In this document: one piece after another, positions 1 to 12,120 of the stretch
Layout: every line of letters starts with the position of its first letter
Position numbering within the stretch: position 1 is the stretch's first letter
Source: Lagopus muta
Taxonomy: Eukaryota > Chordata > Aves > Galliformes > Phasianidae
Reading direction: 5' to 3'
Length of the DNA stretch: 64,000 nt
Assembly: GCF_023343835.1 (NCBI RefSeq)
Contig: NC_064442.1
Span: 18,524,501-18,588,500, forward strand
Notes under the pieces: model-generated
What the model was told of the DNA's origin: nothing
Database searches by the model: none
What the model saw: the letters and a program-made list of their open reading frames with translations, nothing else
Made by a program: the position numbers and the translations under genes

Positions 1-1499
1 AGCACAGACACAACTGGAAGGAGAGCACCTGTGGGTGCCCTTCTTTTCTTGTATTTTGATGAAATACATTCTGTTTTCAAGTCTGAGAAGCACCGCCTCC
101 CAGGCCTGCAGGCAAACACTGCTGTGGGCTATGAGTACCGAACGGCTGGGGACAGAAGATATCCCAAAAACCAGGTGTGCATCAGGTGCAAAATTCACAT
201 CTAAACAGCAACCCGATGAGAACGTTTCAGGAGAGTTCATTACATTTCCTTAACTTGCTTTTAGCTCACGGTGGACAAAATTAGGATTAAAATGGTCAAA
301 GCTTACTATTAGATTAAGGTGCCTGAACATCTCATCGATTAAATTAAATTGCATTAATTTTGAATGCAACGCGTACATCATTCTCTAAATGCTATGCCAA
401 AATTATAATCGAGTCTTCATTAAGCAATCAGATGGGAAATGGGAGCTCCAACCCAAGGCTGAGCAGCAGCACACAGAGGGCCGTGAGGAGTGCTGCAGAG
501 AGGGGCCGTGTTCGTGTCCTTCCTCCTTCCAGCCTCCCGGTAACCTTGAGAGAATGAGATGGGAGGAGCTGTTAAATGAAGATAGATTTTTCAATAGAGT
601 CAAAAGGGCTTAAGGAAAAGGAAATTATCCCAAGCTACAATTAAAGTGTATTACCACCGTTCACTACGCTATTTTAAAGTTTAATTTAAATCCAGAACAA
701 AGCAAGCTGTACTTCCAGCCACATGACTGTCAGCTCATCTTTGCTTTATCGGTGTCTGGACAAAACTAAATCCTGGTCTCACTTTAGCAACTCAGTAAGG
801 CAATGCTGCTTGGTCTTTCGGTCTTCTGTAGTGGTGCACAAATTGAAACAGAATGGGTTGTTTAAGACAAATGAAAACACTGGTAAGGCATTTGGAGGAA
901 GAGGTTTAGACATCTGTTGTAGCTTTTTGGACAATACTAAATTTTCACTCTTGTGTTACTCTGCAGGAAAAGGAGAATTAACTAAAACTTGTTACACCAG
1001 AAGCACTTGTTACACTCATCACTCCAAAAGTGATCCTGCCCTGCAGCTACACCCCTCTACATCACAAGTTTCCTATTAGATCACTTATAATTGGTTCTAA
1101 AGTCACATCCACAGCTTTTCCAGGAGATACATTTTGCAGAGATTGTGTTGTGAATCCCCTCCCCTTGAGGACATTGACCCATTGCTGATCTAAGATGAAA
1201 ACACACCACCAATTTTACACTGAACTATTGATTGAAAAAGGATGAATTTTAGCAAGATACTCGAAGTACCAAAGCATGTGAGTAACCAGCTGGAACAAGC
1301 TCTGCTCTTTCCCACCACATTAGCAGTTCCTTCCCTTCTAAAGCCACCTCTGAGCAGCTCGGCAGGCAGCGGGCAGCTCACACATTGATTAGAGAGGAAG
1401 ACTGACTCCCGTGCACAGAAAATAACAAACGCTTTCCTCAAACCTCTTGCTGGAGGAGCAAGCAGCTTTCCCCAGCCTTCTGCAAAGAAGCAACCTGTT

Positions 1500-1870
1500 T
1501 AGCACGGGCACACCTCTCCGCTGGTGCTTTCAGACTCAACACAGCCCCAAAAAGCACAGCCTGCGTGGCCCTGCGCGCACAGCCGGCAGCAGGGGGGGAT
1601 GGGGCGCCCTGGGAATCCCATCTGCCGTCTCCATGGCTACGTGGGCTGCAGCAGCACTTACGGAGCCGGCTGCAGCAGCACTTATGCAGCAGGCCCCTCT
1701 CTGGCGCAGCTCTCAGCCCTTCGGCAGCAGGCTGTGCTGGGAGCACGCGCTGGGAGCCCTGCCTGAACGGAGCGCTGCGCCCAGCCGTCGTTTCCCCGCG
1801 TGTGAACACAACAGGAAAATGGGGGCGGGCTGTCTCAATGAAGGTGAGCTGCTGAGCGGGGTAAGAACTG
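1500..1870. other. Small GC-rich, CpG-containing patch
   Basis: Local base composition rises sharply, with CpGs in gccctgcgcgcacagccggc, gagcacgcgctggg and cagccgtcgtttccccgcgt. It could be a weak CpG island, a recombination-driven GC hotspot or an alternative promoter. A donor-like gaag|gtgagc at about 1842 lies at its right edge on the plus strand. No gene was recognised. Confidence 0.35.
1644..1684 (+). repeat. Two-copy 24-bp tandem duplication
   Basis: ggctgcagcagcactta occurs at 1644-1660 and again at 1668-1684. The second copy continues with a tgcagcag extension. It sits in the small GC-rich patch at 1.5-1.87 kb. Confidence 0.7.
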
Positions 1871-3383
1871 CTGGAAGCCAGAGGAATTTCAATAACGTGG
1901 CTGAGTGTCGGATGTCAGCTTTGGCGTGCTAGGGAGCTGCTTCCATTCGCTGTGGCCGAGTGGAAAAAGGACCATTTCACATAAACTGGGGCATCCCCAG
2001 GCACTGGCACTGAAGTTAGAACCAAGTTTTAACGAGGAACATACGTGCATGCAGGCTGAGAGCTCTCTGCCACGTGAGGAACGTTCTAGGGCTCTGATCT
2101 GGGCTGCTTTATGCTCAAATTATCCAGCCACTCCTGAGAAAGCTCTTTTCTTCTTCTTCTCTCATTTCCCCACAGTCTTCTTGAAGTAAAAATCAAAACA
2201 GGAATAATTTATCCTAGCAAAATCCTGGAGATGTGCCTTTTGCTATTAGTCTCCATTGGAAATGTCAGCATCTAGTTTTCCGCTACGCTTCTTTAAAGCA
2301 GCCTATTATGAGATCTGTATTGAAAATCAATTGCGGAGAGCTGCAGGAAGCCCCGGCTCCCTTTGTGCCGCAGGGCCCAGGCAGGGCGAAGCACACAGTG
2401 CTGCAGGGTGCCAGGCCCAGCAGCAGGAACCCTTCCCCCACACAGCTCTACTGCAGGTACAGCACGATTCCTCTTGACCACTCTTAGAGAAAAGGCTGCT
2501 CAGATGGGGATGCCATCCTCAAGGCAATCAAGAAAGAAAAAGACCGTTTGTGAGATGAGGTGTAATTTCAGCCGTGCAACTCCAGCAGTAATGTTTCTCC
2601 AGTTTTCAGCAGTCAAAACTGAGACAGAGTGCATAGACAGAGCCTGCAATTCGGTTTGGAAGACCTCTGTTAACAGCTGCAATGAAGAGGAGAAGAAAAG
2701 CCCACAAAATTCCCCTACTTAAAGCAGAATCTCAAAACATACGCTTATAATCTGGGAAATCTTAGAGAAACTCAGTGTGTTAAAGAGCTGCAGCTGAGCT
2801 TAGAACGAACACTGCAAATAAATGCTAATGAGATGCTTGTAGATCCTGAACAAATTGATTTACTGAGATCTTGTTGAGTGTCTCCTATCAAGGGTTTGTC
2901 AGAGTAAACAACCGCATCCTTATAAACAGAAGTGATTCATTCATTACAGCTAAGAAAAAATACTTGCAATAAAAATCCAAGTATTGGTTGGGGGAGACGA
3001 TGGGGCCATCACAGATACACGCACACACACTGGATTGGGTTTTTGTTCTAAGTCGTACAGGGAAACCACAGTTATGTTCTACCTCTGCAGAAATCTGTCA
3101 GCAACAAAAGCAATGAAGGGCATTGGTAAGAACGAACGTACAGCTCAGCTCACCAGAAGGCTGCACATCAGTTTGCAATGCCAGGGCTGCAGTAATCAAT
3201 GTGAGAATTACCCAAAGTGAAAAGGAAACACACCAAGCTTTAGAACAGACCCGTGCAAACCAGATGCACAATAAGCTTATGTTCACAGACTTCATTGCAG
3301 GCGTTTTAGAAGCAGCTTTGTGTGTAACCAATGCCTTGAAAATCTAGTAGCAGCTCTCCCCTTTAAAAGACTCTCATTGTTCA

Positions 3384-3418
3384 TAATGCTACATAATATT
3401 GTGTAATTATGAGCATTA
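3384..3418. repeat. AT-rich inverted repeat (13-bp stem, one bulge)
   Basis: TAATGCTACATAAT (3384-3397) pairs with ATTATGAGCATTA (3406-3418), with one unpaired A and an 8-nt loop. No terminator or RNA gene function is implied in this context. Confidence 0.6.
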
Positions 3419-4417
3419 AGTCACACGGAAAAGAAAAATGAGAGAAACGTAGCAGTTCTGTATATATGGGAATAAGAAAAGATGTTTCCAGTTCAATAAA
3501 CTTAGATGATTGCACGGAATTATAACTGTTTCAGTACAGAAAAAAGCGGCAATTTCTTTTTGTCCATTTACCAATAAGTGTTCTGTAATTTCACAATGGC
3601 AGACGGGGAAGGCAAGAACGTGTATCCTCTGATCTTATACAGCTAGAGAGCTTCTCTTCCAAAATGAGACGTGGAGACTACAGTACTCCAAAGAACTGGG
3701 ATGAAAAGCAACGGTTGGTTAATTAATGCCAGTAGGAGGGGGCTGTGCAAGAAACATTCAGCAGGGAAAACAAAACCCAAGAAGAGGAATGCCTTCACCA
3801 GGTCATCCTCCACAGCTCAGGTGCTTCCTGACCACCACGGCAGCTCTCAGGCTCAGCAGTTGGAGCCTTCCCTCCAGCAGCAGCACAGCAGCCCCAGCCC
3901 CACTGCCTGCACCCGGCAGCTGCCCACAGAAGATCCTCAGAAGGGCTGACAGGCTCTGCTTCACTGGGTGCTCCTGCAGAGACACAGACTTTGGATGACA
4001 GTCAGAGCCCTGCTGGCCACCTGCAGCCCTGCAGTTACAGATGGAACAGGCGCTCCTGGGGAAGCATCCCTTTCCTGCTGCAGGAGCAACGGGAGCTTTA
4101 TTGTTTTGGTGGGTTTTTTTTTGCAATGATGCTACAAAACTCCATGGCTGACACCTCTGTGCTTTGTGCAAAGCTGAATAAAGTTGGTAGTTCATCAACA
4201 GTGCATTTGAAAAGGTAAGCCTTGCTCTTGCAAGAAAAGAATTGACAAAATCCTGATAACTTGCTGCTCCCGAGCAACATACAGCACAGAAATCATTCAA
4301 AGCCTTGGCGTGTTGTTTTTTTGTTTCAATTAGTGCTTTAAAGAAAATTTAAATCAAAGCAACAAATGAAGCCCATTAGCAGCAATAGCAAGACTGGCAC
4401 CTGAGCAGGAAGATCTG

Positions 4418-4602
4418 GTCAGGCACTGGCGCAGGCTGCCCAGGAGCTGCTGGAGTCATCATCCCTGGAGGTGCTCAACAACCATGGAGAAGTTGTACTC
4501 AGCAACATGGTGTAACAGGGCAACATTGGTGGTAGGTGGATGGTCAGAGTAAATGATCTCAGAGCTCTTTTCCAGCCCTGGTGATTCTATGATTCTGTGA
4601 CT
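4418..4602 (+). mobile_element. CR1 LINE fragment, 3' end
   Basis: The interval contains diverged CR1 3' sequence (aggcactggcgcaggctgcc, then ccctggaggtgctcaa) and ends in the diagnostic tail gtgattctatgattctgtga. Only the last 185 bp or so remain. The copy is well diverged and therefore old. CR1 copies are typically 5'-truncated. Confidence 0.85.
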
Positions 4603-7387
4603 GAATATCCAGATGTTTACTTATCCCAGAGAAATATCAGCGTTTTTCCAGGTAAGTGGATGAGTGTTTTGAGTACAGCTATGAAAAACCTGAAAAAGGA
4701 AGGACAAGCTCATGCTAAAACTCTACTGTACAGATTCAGTGCCTTTCACATACCCAACTCCTTTTCACACGTAGCTCTGCCAAAGAACTTACAGTTCACT
4801 TAGATAAACAGAGATGTGTCTTTACACAGGATCCTCTTCAACGCAACCCAGGCCTCCAATTGCAATCCCCATGCATCACTTCAGTACTAACATTACTCAG
4901 TTTAACTGAAGACGCCATAAAGGACACCTCACAAAGATTTAAGCTGAGGTATTTCACTCAGGTTAGACAATGGGCAATTCTGACATTTGGTCTGACATTT
5001 TCTCTCTCATAAAATAGCATGGCCTGAGCATCAGATTTATAGCTGAAATGTGCACAGGTGGTAATGCACTGCCCATCAATCAGGTAATTTGTAAGGCATT
5101 TGTGTATGGAGCACAATAAGCACAAGACTCTTCCAGTAAACAGGTTTCTTTTCACCTTTGTCCAGATTTAAAAGCTCTATTTCAAATCCACCATGTTATT
5201 ACTACCCATCATTTGATATTTATCTCAAGCTTTTAAAGATGCTGCATACCAAGGGGAGCTTAGAGTCTGAAAGGTGCAAATAAAATAGCATCACTTCAGA
5301 CCTACCAACATCAATCCCTCCATTTCAGCCTAACGAAGCACACATCCAACTGGCAGCCAAGGTGATCACACAGTCTAACACCAGATCTTCCACTAACTGA
5401 TAGTCCTGTTCATTTTATAGCTTTTATTAATCAAGTTCTCATTTCTTATAGATGGAATCATTGCCGATCCATTCTGCAGTGACAGACCTGGGTGACTGGA
5501 GACTCAAGAAGAGCAGAAAGTCCATTCAATTTGCAAATAAGACAAATAGAGGTTTCAAGAAATTTAATGGAAAATATGACAAACACGTTTCCAAGTCTCC
5601 CCTGTAAGACTAACATCCATAACATTGGAGTTACTCTGCTTACGCTTAGAAAATTCACATCCTCTGTAACACACCAGTACTGCCAAGATAAATTTAAAAG
5701 TACGTGCCATATCTCCCTCTACAGTCAGAACATAGCACAGATTCAACAGGAACTATGAATTCTGCCAACGATACTCAATACAAGTCTATATTGAGAACTC
5801 ACCATCTACAGCACAGGTCAAACTTAAAAGTCAAAGGCTTGAGCAGAAAGCCCAAAAAATGAGCAATGTAGAAGATCTCTCCAGAAGACCTCACAGGACC
5901 AGAATTTATTGAAGAAATTAAAAGGCAGCTCAAACCGCAGTAATTGTTCACACAGAATGATACTGTAAGACATTGTAGCGTACTTCCATTCCTTGCACTG
6001 CCTTTGTGCACAAACCTGAATTGGAGATGCCACGTTCCTGAGACGAGCAACTAACCACTCGACTGAATGACCATCCAGTGTGGTCTGCTGATCAAACCTG
6101 GAGACTGCCCAGGCTGGAATTCACCATCACAGAACACCCTGCATTGTACAACACAGCTGTTTCAGGTCATCTAGGAAAGCAATCAGATGTAAATCCTTGC
6201 TGGTCAGCAGCTACCAAACATAAGAGCAGATCTGGTAGCATATCTACAGCTAGCATTTCTAGCTGTGACACCAAAGGAGTGATGCTCCTGTTCTCCTACT
6301 GATAGGACACAGCAGTACACTCAAATAAAAAGAAAACAACCACACACTGCTCACAGCACAGATCCTACACTTTGTGCCACAACAGCTCCACATTTGCAAA
6401 ATACAAAGCTCCACAAATTGAGAGCTGTAGGAGCCATAGCATAAAAGAAGGCAGAGAAATGCATACAAGAATGCATTTGCAATCTGACTTCTGCTACAGC
6501 AGGATCCTCTTCCTAGAGTAGCCCTCACCTTGCTTAAGAAAACATAGTGTGACACTAGATGAGATTTACTGTCCAGATTTGCATGGCAATAGCAGTATTT
6601 TTTAGTGAACACATGCAAGCTTGGCATCTTTCTACACTCCTCCTCCTTATACTTCTCCAGTACGTACAGCTGCTATATGGGAAATGCATGGAGGTGAATC
6701 ACTGCTTAGGCTTTTGCTGTCCCTTTATCACTGCTCGTCGATGGGTCTAAGCTTTCCTAAATTTGCTGTTTTTCTGGCATCTTGCGGCAGTGGGTTCCCC
6801 AAGTGCAATCTGCACTGCGTTATGTGGTTCTTATAATCCCTTCTCAACAAACCTGCCAGTGACTCACAGCTGTAACACCTCAGGGTTTGGGCAAGACTGT
6901 TGTGCCCTCACTCGGTGTCTGCCTGAGCTGGTGAACATCAGATTCTTCTCCAGCCTCAGCCTTCTACCCAGACCAAGTGCACACAGCTTTTCTCTTCTCC
7001 AACTTCACTTCCTGAGATGTAGAGGGGAGAACAAAGCTGCACACACTGCCAACGCAGCAAACAATGCTCTCAAAATCCTCTCTGTACTGAATGAGGCACT
7101 ACACTTGACTGACTTTTTTGGCTGCCACTGCACACAGAGCTAAAGAAAGAACTGCCAACCGTGGCTCTGTGAGAGCACCAAGCAGCATCAGTCTGAGTTT
7201 CTGCTCCCCTTCACACTACATGTGCACCGATGCCCACTGCTGCCTCTTGCTTGTGTGCTTGAGGCTGTGAGGTCCTTCTGGAGCTCCTTGCTGTCAGCAC
7301 CAGCCTGTGATCAGCCTGCTCTGCAACAAGGCGCGTTTTGCCACACAGGAACACAGCAGAAGAAAACACTTAATTGCATTTTCCCGT

Positions 7388-7712
7388 ACTATGAGGGCTG
7401 CTTCAAAAGCGTATCTCCTATTTGATGATGGTGGCTCACGACGTCAGGGGCAGATGCTGGTGATACGGCAGTGCAGGGTGAACCTTCCCACCAGTATTCC
7501 ATTACATGCTGCTGCTCTGTGACAGACGGCAGCAGAGGGGCACTCTGACACGATGGCATCTGATGCAGAAGTGCAAAGGTGTGTCACTGAATTCCCCCAG
7601 GCAGCACCGCTGGCACCAACTGACATGCACTGACACTTGTGAGCACAGTGAGGGGTGGATGGAACGTTCCAGCAGCAGTGATAGCAACAGTGGGTCACCT
7701 CTGCTGGTACAG
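7388..7712 (+). mobile_element. Mariner-like DNA transposon remnant (Galluhop type)
   Basis: The left end actatgagggctgcttcaaa resembles the terminal region of chicken mariner-like elements. It is followed after about 160 bp by a degraded transposase start at 7553 (MASDAEVQRCVTEF, then APTDMH). Further decayed transposase-like sequence reaches ggtcacctctgctggtacag. Most of the transposase, including the DDD catalytic region, is missing, so this is an internally deleted or truncated non-autonomous copy. The right boundary is approximate. Family assignment is from memory of the element, not a search. Confidence 0.55.
7553..7640 (+). pseudogene. Mariner transposase N-terminal fragment, broken
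   Basis: The frame starts ATG GCA TCT GAT and reads MASDAEVQRCVTEFPQ, matching the expected transposase N-terminus with small deletions. Stops appear shortly after the APTDMH motif. No functional transposase is encoded. Confidence 0.45.
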
Positions 7713-10700
7713 AAAAAACACTGATGCCCACTTTGACTGCGTTTTCTACCACTCCGTGACTAAGGAAAGGGTTCTTATAAAGCTACACTGAATTACATGC
7801 TGTTCCCAAGGCAAAATACCTCAAGGCAAACTAACAGGGAAAATACTTTAGAGTGATAGCAACTGCATTTTAGGACCCTCACAGCAATTAAATATTGATG
7901 CTGTTTTCTTTTGTGTTATTCAAAGCAAACTACAATGACAAGTCGTGGTAACACTGAAAAACAGAAGCGATATTGAGATGATTGAGACGTTGCAAAGTGC
8001 TCATTTAGCAACTACACAGGAAACCTCAAAGCTTTGCTATTCCATCTCACAAGCAGGACTAATGCTCCTTTTCCTCACCGGAGTCCTTGCAGAAGGGCGG
8101 GTGCTTCTGAACATCTTTTGTCTTTCTGAAGGCACCAATTGTCCATCTGCTCTCACCGTGTTCTTTTCAGCATCTCAGTGCTTGAAATAAAGCACTGGGG
8201 GAACAAAGTGGGTATTTTCACAAACCAAATCTATGTGACCTAAAGCAGCACTTATTTCCCATAACAACTCCAAGATAAAAAGGCAACGTAAAGAGCAACA
8301 TCTACAGTACTAGCCTATTAAATACATACATGCATACACACCTTTACACACAGCTTTGCCTCTCAGATAATTGCTAAAATGAGAGCTGGAACATAATTTC
8401 ACACTTCTTTCTTTTTTCAAATTACAAAGAAAGACATTGTTGAAAACAACGTGATATAAGTGTGATCGAAGCAATCAACACCCCCAGGCCTGGGGATCTA
8501 CAGATGTTTCTGTGCACACGTCGTGGGTTTTTTCCTCTAATGAAGCAGACATCTCGTAGCTTTAGAATTACCTGGCTTGTAGCTGCTATTTCACACGTGT
8601 ATTGAAGTATCACAAATCCAACCTCACGTATGGTACACAGCCACACTTTGCAGAAGTGATTTTCTAAAATACAGCCCACGCTAAGTACACACCATGAAAC
8701 CTTTCAAATGGGACCTACGTACAGTCTTCAACATTAGAGGGAGTTTTTATGCAACTTTTAATTGCTTTTCAAACCACTAGTTCCAAAACATAAAATAATT
8801 TAGAGAAAATTAAAATGTTACTTAGCACGCAGCTCTAATTCTAGCAATTTTCCTTCATTTTCAGCCATGGAAGGGAATTTTTAAGTGAAGCTGCATTAAT
8901 TCCTAAACATAGAAAATGAACAGCATGTGAATAATTTATTGATGGCTTTTGCTTCATGTCAGCAGCTTTGCTGGAGGAAGTGATATTTATGAAGTCCCTC
9001 AGGACACCAAGAAGTTAAAGATGGGCAAAGAAACTGTAGGATAACCTTACTACCTGTGCAGAATGATACATGAGGAGTGCAGGTGTCCACACAAGGCCAA
9101 AATCCAGACATCTTAGGGTGGGAGGAGGACGAAGACCAACAGGCTGACACCATGAAAGCACTGATAAGAAGAGCCACAATCTGACACACAGCAGATATTA
9201 CAAGACAACATTCTATTTTGGAGTTGTTTCCAACACCATGTTTAAGCACACCCCTGCAAGACACACCTTGTATCCTACAAAACGCATCAGCAGCTCTTAC
9301 ACAAGATGGTGGAACAGCACACGACACACAGCACAAGGATGAAGAGAGGCAGCCGCAGCTCCCAGCTTTCCTCCGTCTTGTCTCACATCCCCCTGGCAGA
9401 AGCTCCCTCTGTCCCATCACAACATCACCCCGACGTTTTAACCCCTCCAGCAGCCTCCCCATCTGCACAGGGTGAAGTTCCCTGCCCTGTGAGAAGGAGG
9501 GCTGAGCATCTACAACCTACCCGGCTACCTGCAACTCATCACCCACAGCTCTCTTCCCACTTTCATATTACATGTTTAATTTTACAAAGAACTTTATGGA
9601 AACATTGTTGAGACTGAAAAATCAGCTTCTTGTAATTAACGGCTTCCCAAATCCTCCCAATTAAAAGCATGCAGTGTGCTACCATGACAGTGTTTCTAAA
9701 AAAAACTACTTTCCAGATAGGGGTTAGACACTCAGCAATATTTTAACTCGAACACAAGAAATCTGAAATCCATATATAATGCAGAAACACCCCTCTGCTA
9801 GTCAAGAAATAACAAGAGAGGCAGTTCTACAGCAACAACTCGGGAAGATAAGGAACTACTGACCGGTTCTTTTTGGCTCCTGCACCAGCAGCTCAGCTGT
9901 CCCCAAAAAATCAAGGTCCACAAGAGCAGTGAGCCTGAAGTTCTGCCCAGGGATGGAAAGGAATGTAAAATTCAGTGAGAGAACCGACTGGGAAATGGCA
10001 ATGAAATGTTTTACAGTGATTGAGTTTGTGGGACACAGATGATGCCATTAAAAAGGGCCAGGTGATGCTACCTGCAACATTAGAAATGATAAAAATCAGT
10101 TCTAGGTGCAGAGCTTTTATTCTGACTTCCAGAATAAGCGGTGATTCACCTCAGACTCGGCCAATTGCTCTGACCTATTTAATATAAAACACCACATCAG
10201 GCCATGTTTTTGCCTTCTAAAAATATTATTCACATTTATACTAAGAACCGAGTTATTTTTTTCTCTCCATACCAGGCTGTAGGGTAAATTAATGTCTCAG
10301 ACTGCAGTGACTTTGGATTACAGTGGTCTTGTCAATAATTAATACAGCTCTACAGAGCAGAAGCATAGCAACAAGCTCAATTAACCAAAATCCCTTGTGC
10401 TGTGACACCAGCTCCTCTTTGAATATGCACACACAACACTGCTAAAAAAGGACAAGAACCTTCAGGACCCTGATGTAAGAGCTCTAAATGCCACAGGGTG
10501 TTTTTCTCCCATTTAAAGAAATGCTCTATAAAATAAACATTTTTATTGGAACAATTCAATAAATTAAAATCTGAACAAATATTGCTGTCTTTTGGCCGGC
10601 CTCAAGAAACAAACCCAACTCCATCAGGCGAGCTCTTGTCAAGCCTCAGGGATTTCAGAACCCCAAGACAAGAAACGAAAAGCAACGAGCTCAGACAGCA

Positions 10701-11027
10701 GCACCACAATTCCAGCACTGCAGGCACGGTGATCCATCGTCCTCGGAAATGGCAGACGAAGCAAGCACACCCCTCCATGCATGTTTCAGCAGTTATTCCT
10801 CCATGGTTAGGCTTCACGCTCCATGGCAATGGTTCTGAGTTACAAGGCTTGCATTGAAGTTGAACAGTGACTCAGGAGGGGTCAATGACATCCGTGACTT
10901 GCATATCTGCGTATAGCACACGGCCCTCTGCATCTTTGTACTGCTCCAACAACAGGAGTACTGACGTTATTCAATCTGCAAATGGCTTCAAAGTGAAAAG
11001 ATCCGTTTGCAAATTAGTAGATCATAA

Positions 11028-11042
11028 ATATATATATATATT
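11028..11042 (+). repeat. Short (TA)n tract
   Basis: aatatatatatatatt is a minor dinucleotide run in AT-rich intron-like sequence. Confidence 0.7.
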
Positions 11043-12087
11043 GACACTGCCAAGTATCAGACTCCCTGAATACAGAAATCTAATCAGCTGCAGTCTAAAT
11101 TAGATTCTCCTCAAGAAGTTTTTTGTCTAAAAAAAGTTGCCCCCCAAGACGATCCGAATTTCAGCTGTATTGTGCATCACACAATCTTAATGAGGCCGCT
11201 GTTATTTAAGGACACGACCTGATTTTCCCCAGGGTATCAATACAGTTTGAACACTTCTACTCTGGGATTCAAGAAAGGCACCAGACCCAGAGGACTACTT
11301 GTGAGCTTTCAAACTGTGACTTCATTTTGCCATCAACTTCCTTTGACATCGCAGCCCCTTTTGCAGTACAGAAGATAGATGCACATGGTCAGCATCTTTG
11401 AGTTGAGTTTGAGAAAGGCAGCTGCATCCTACTAACTGTTGCAAAAGCAAACATAAAAGTTGTGGGTTGTTTTTTTTTTCCTGAAACCGGTGTTCACAGT
11501 GACTGTTTTTATTCTCCTAGGCAAATTAGGCCTTTCCATGAAGAGCAGAACTGGCTGTTCTTGCTGCATTATCCCTTGCTTCACTCAGTGACTGCCCATC
11601 ACCCCTCTCCACTGGGGGTTCCTCCTCCATGCAGCACCAAAGGACGAAGCGTTTCATCCCAACTGGTCTCAGGTGAACAAGGAGGAGGATGGTGAATCGT
11701 TCAAGCATCGCAGGGAAATAATTCACAGTCTGCATGTAAGTAACTATGAGCACTTCCATTGCGAATAAAGGTGATTACAGCAATTAGTGCCTCCACAGAA
11801 CTAATATTTATGTATGACCTGACAGAAAGCCAGCATTTCAAGGAGAACTGCAGGACAGAGCCTTTTGAGATGTCCTTAAGCCATGTTCCTTCTTTCTGTC
11901 AGTGAATCACACTGGGAGCAGCCCCAGGTAACTGCACATCCCTGCCCCGTACAGCTCAGTGGAAGCCACCAACACTGGTGCAAGTATCCCATCTTTAAAG
12001 GGGAGAGGGTCTCCTGGCCACTCTGATGCATGCATTCAAAGAGGTATTGTTTGAAAAGACATTTTCTTGGACATTCCTGACACAGAT

Positions 12088-12120
12088 TTAAAAATAAAAA
12101 TAAAATAAAATAAAATAAAA
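12088..12120 (+). repeat. (AAAAT)n simple repeat
   Basis: Five or so pentamer repeats (aaaataaaaataaaataaaa and onward) end at aaaagcatgagc. No adjacent retroposon body is evident. Confidence 0.85.

Larger units (their letters stand above)
1..4417. other. Intron-like sequence, no gene recognised
   Basis: Apart from the GC patch and small repeats listed separately, this stretch shows only short chance frames with stops in all frames. If the minus-strand gene extends this far, this is intron. A weak donor-bounded minus interval near 785-835 (open in one frame) was noted but not called. Confidence 0.5.

Noticed and set aside
5795..6050. Minus-strand open frame ending at a strong GTGAGTT donor near 5801
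   Set aside because: There is no convincing acceptor and the peptide is hydrophobic and unfamiliar. It is likely chance.
11640..11735. Plus-strand interval bounded by TGGTCTCAG and GCAT|GTAAGT with an open frame (VNKEEDGESFKHRREIIHSL)
   Set aside because: It is on the opposite strand to the only supported gene, isolated, and has no partner exons. Probably chance, although the splice signals are good.
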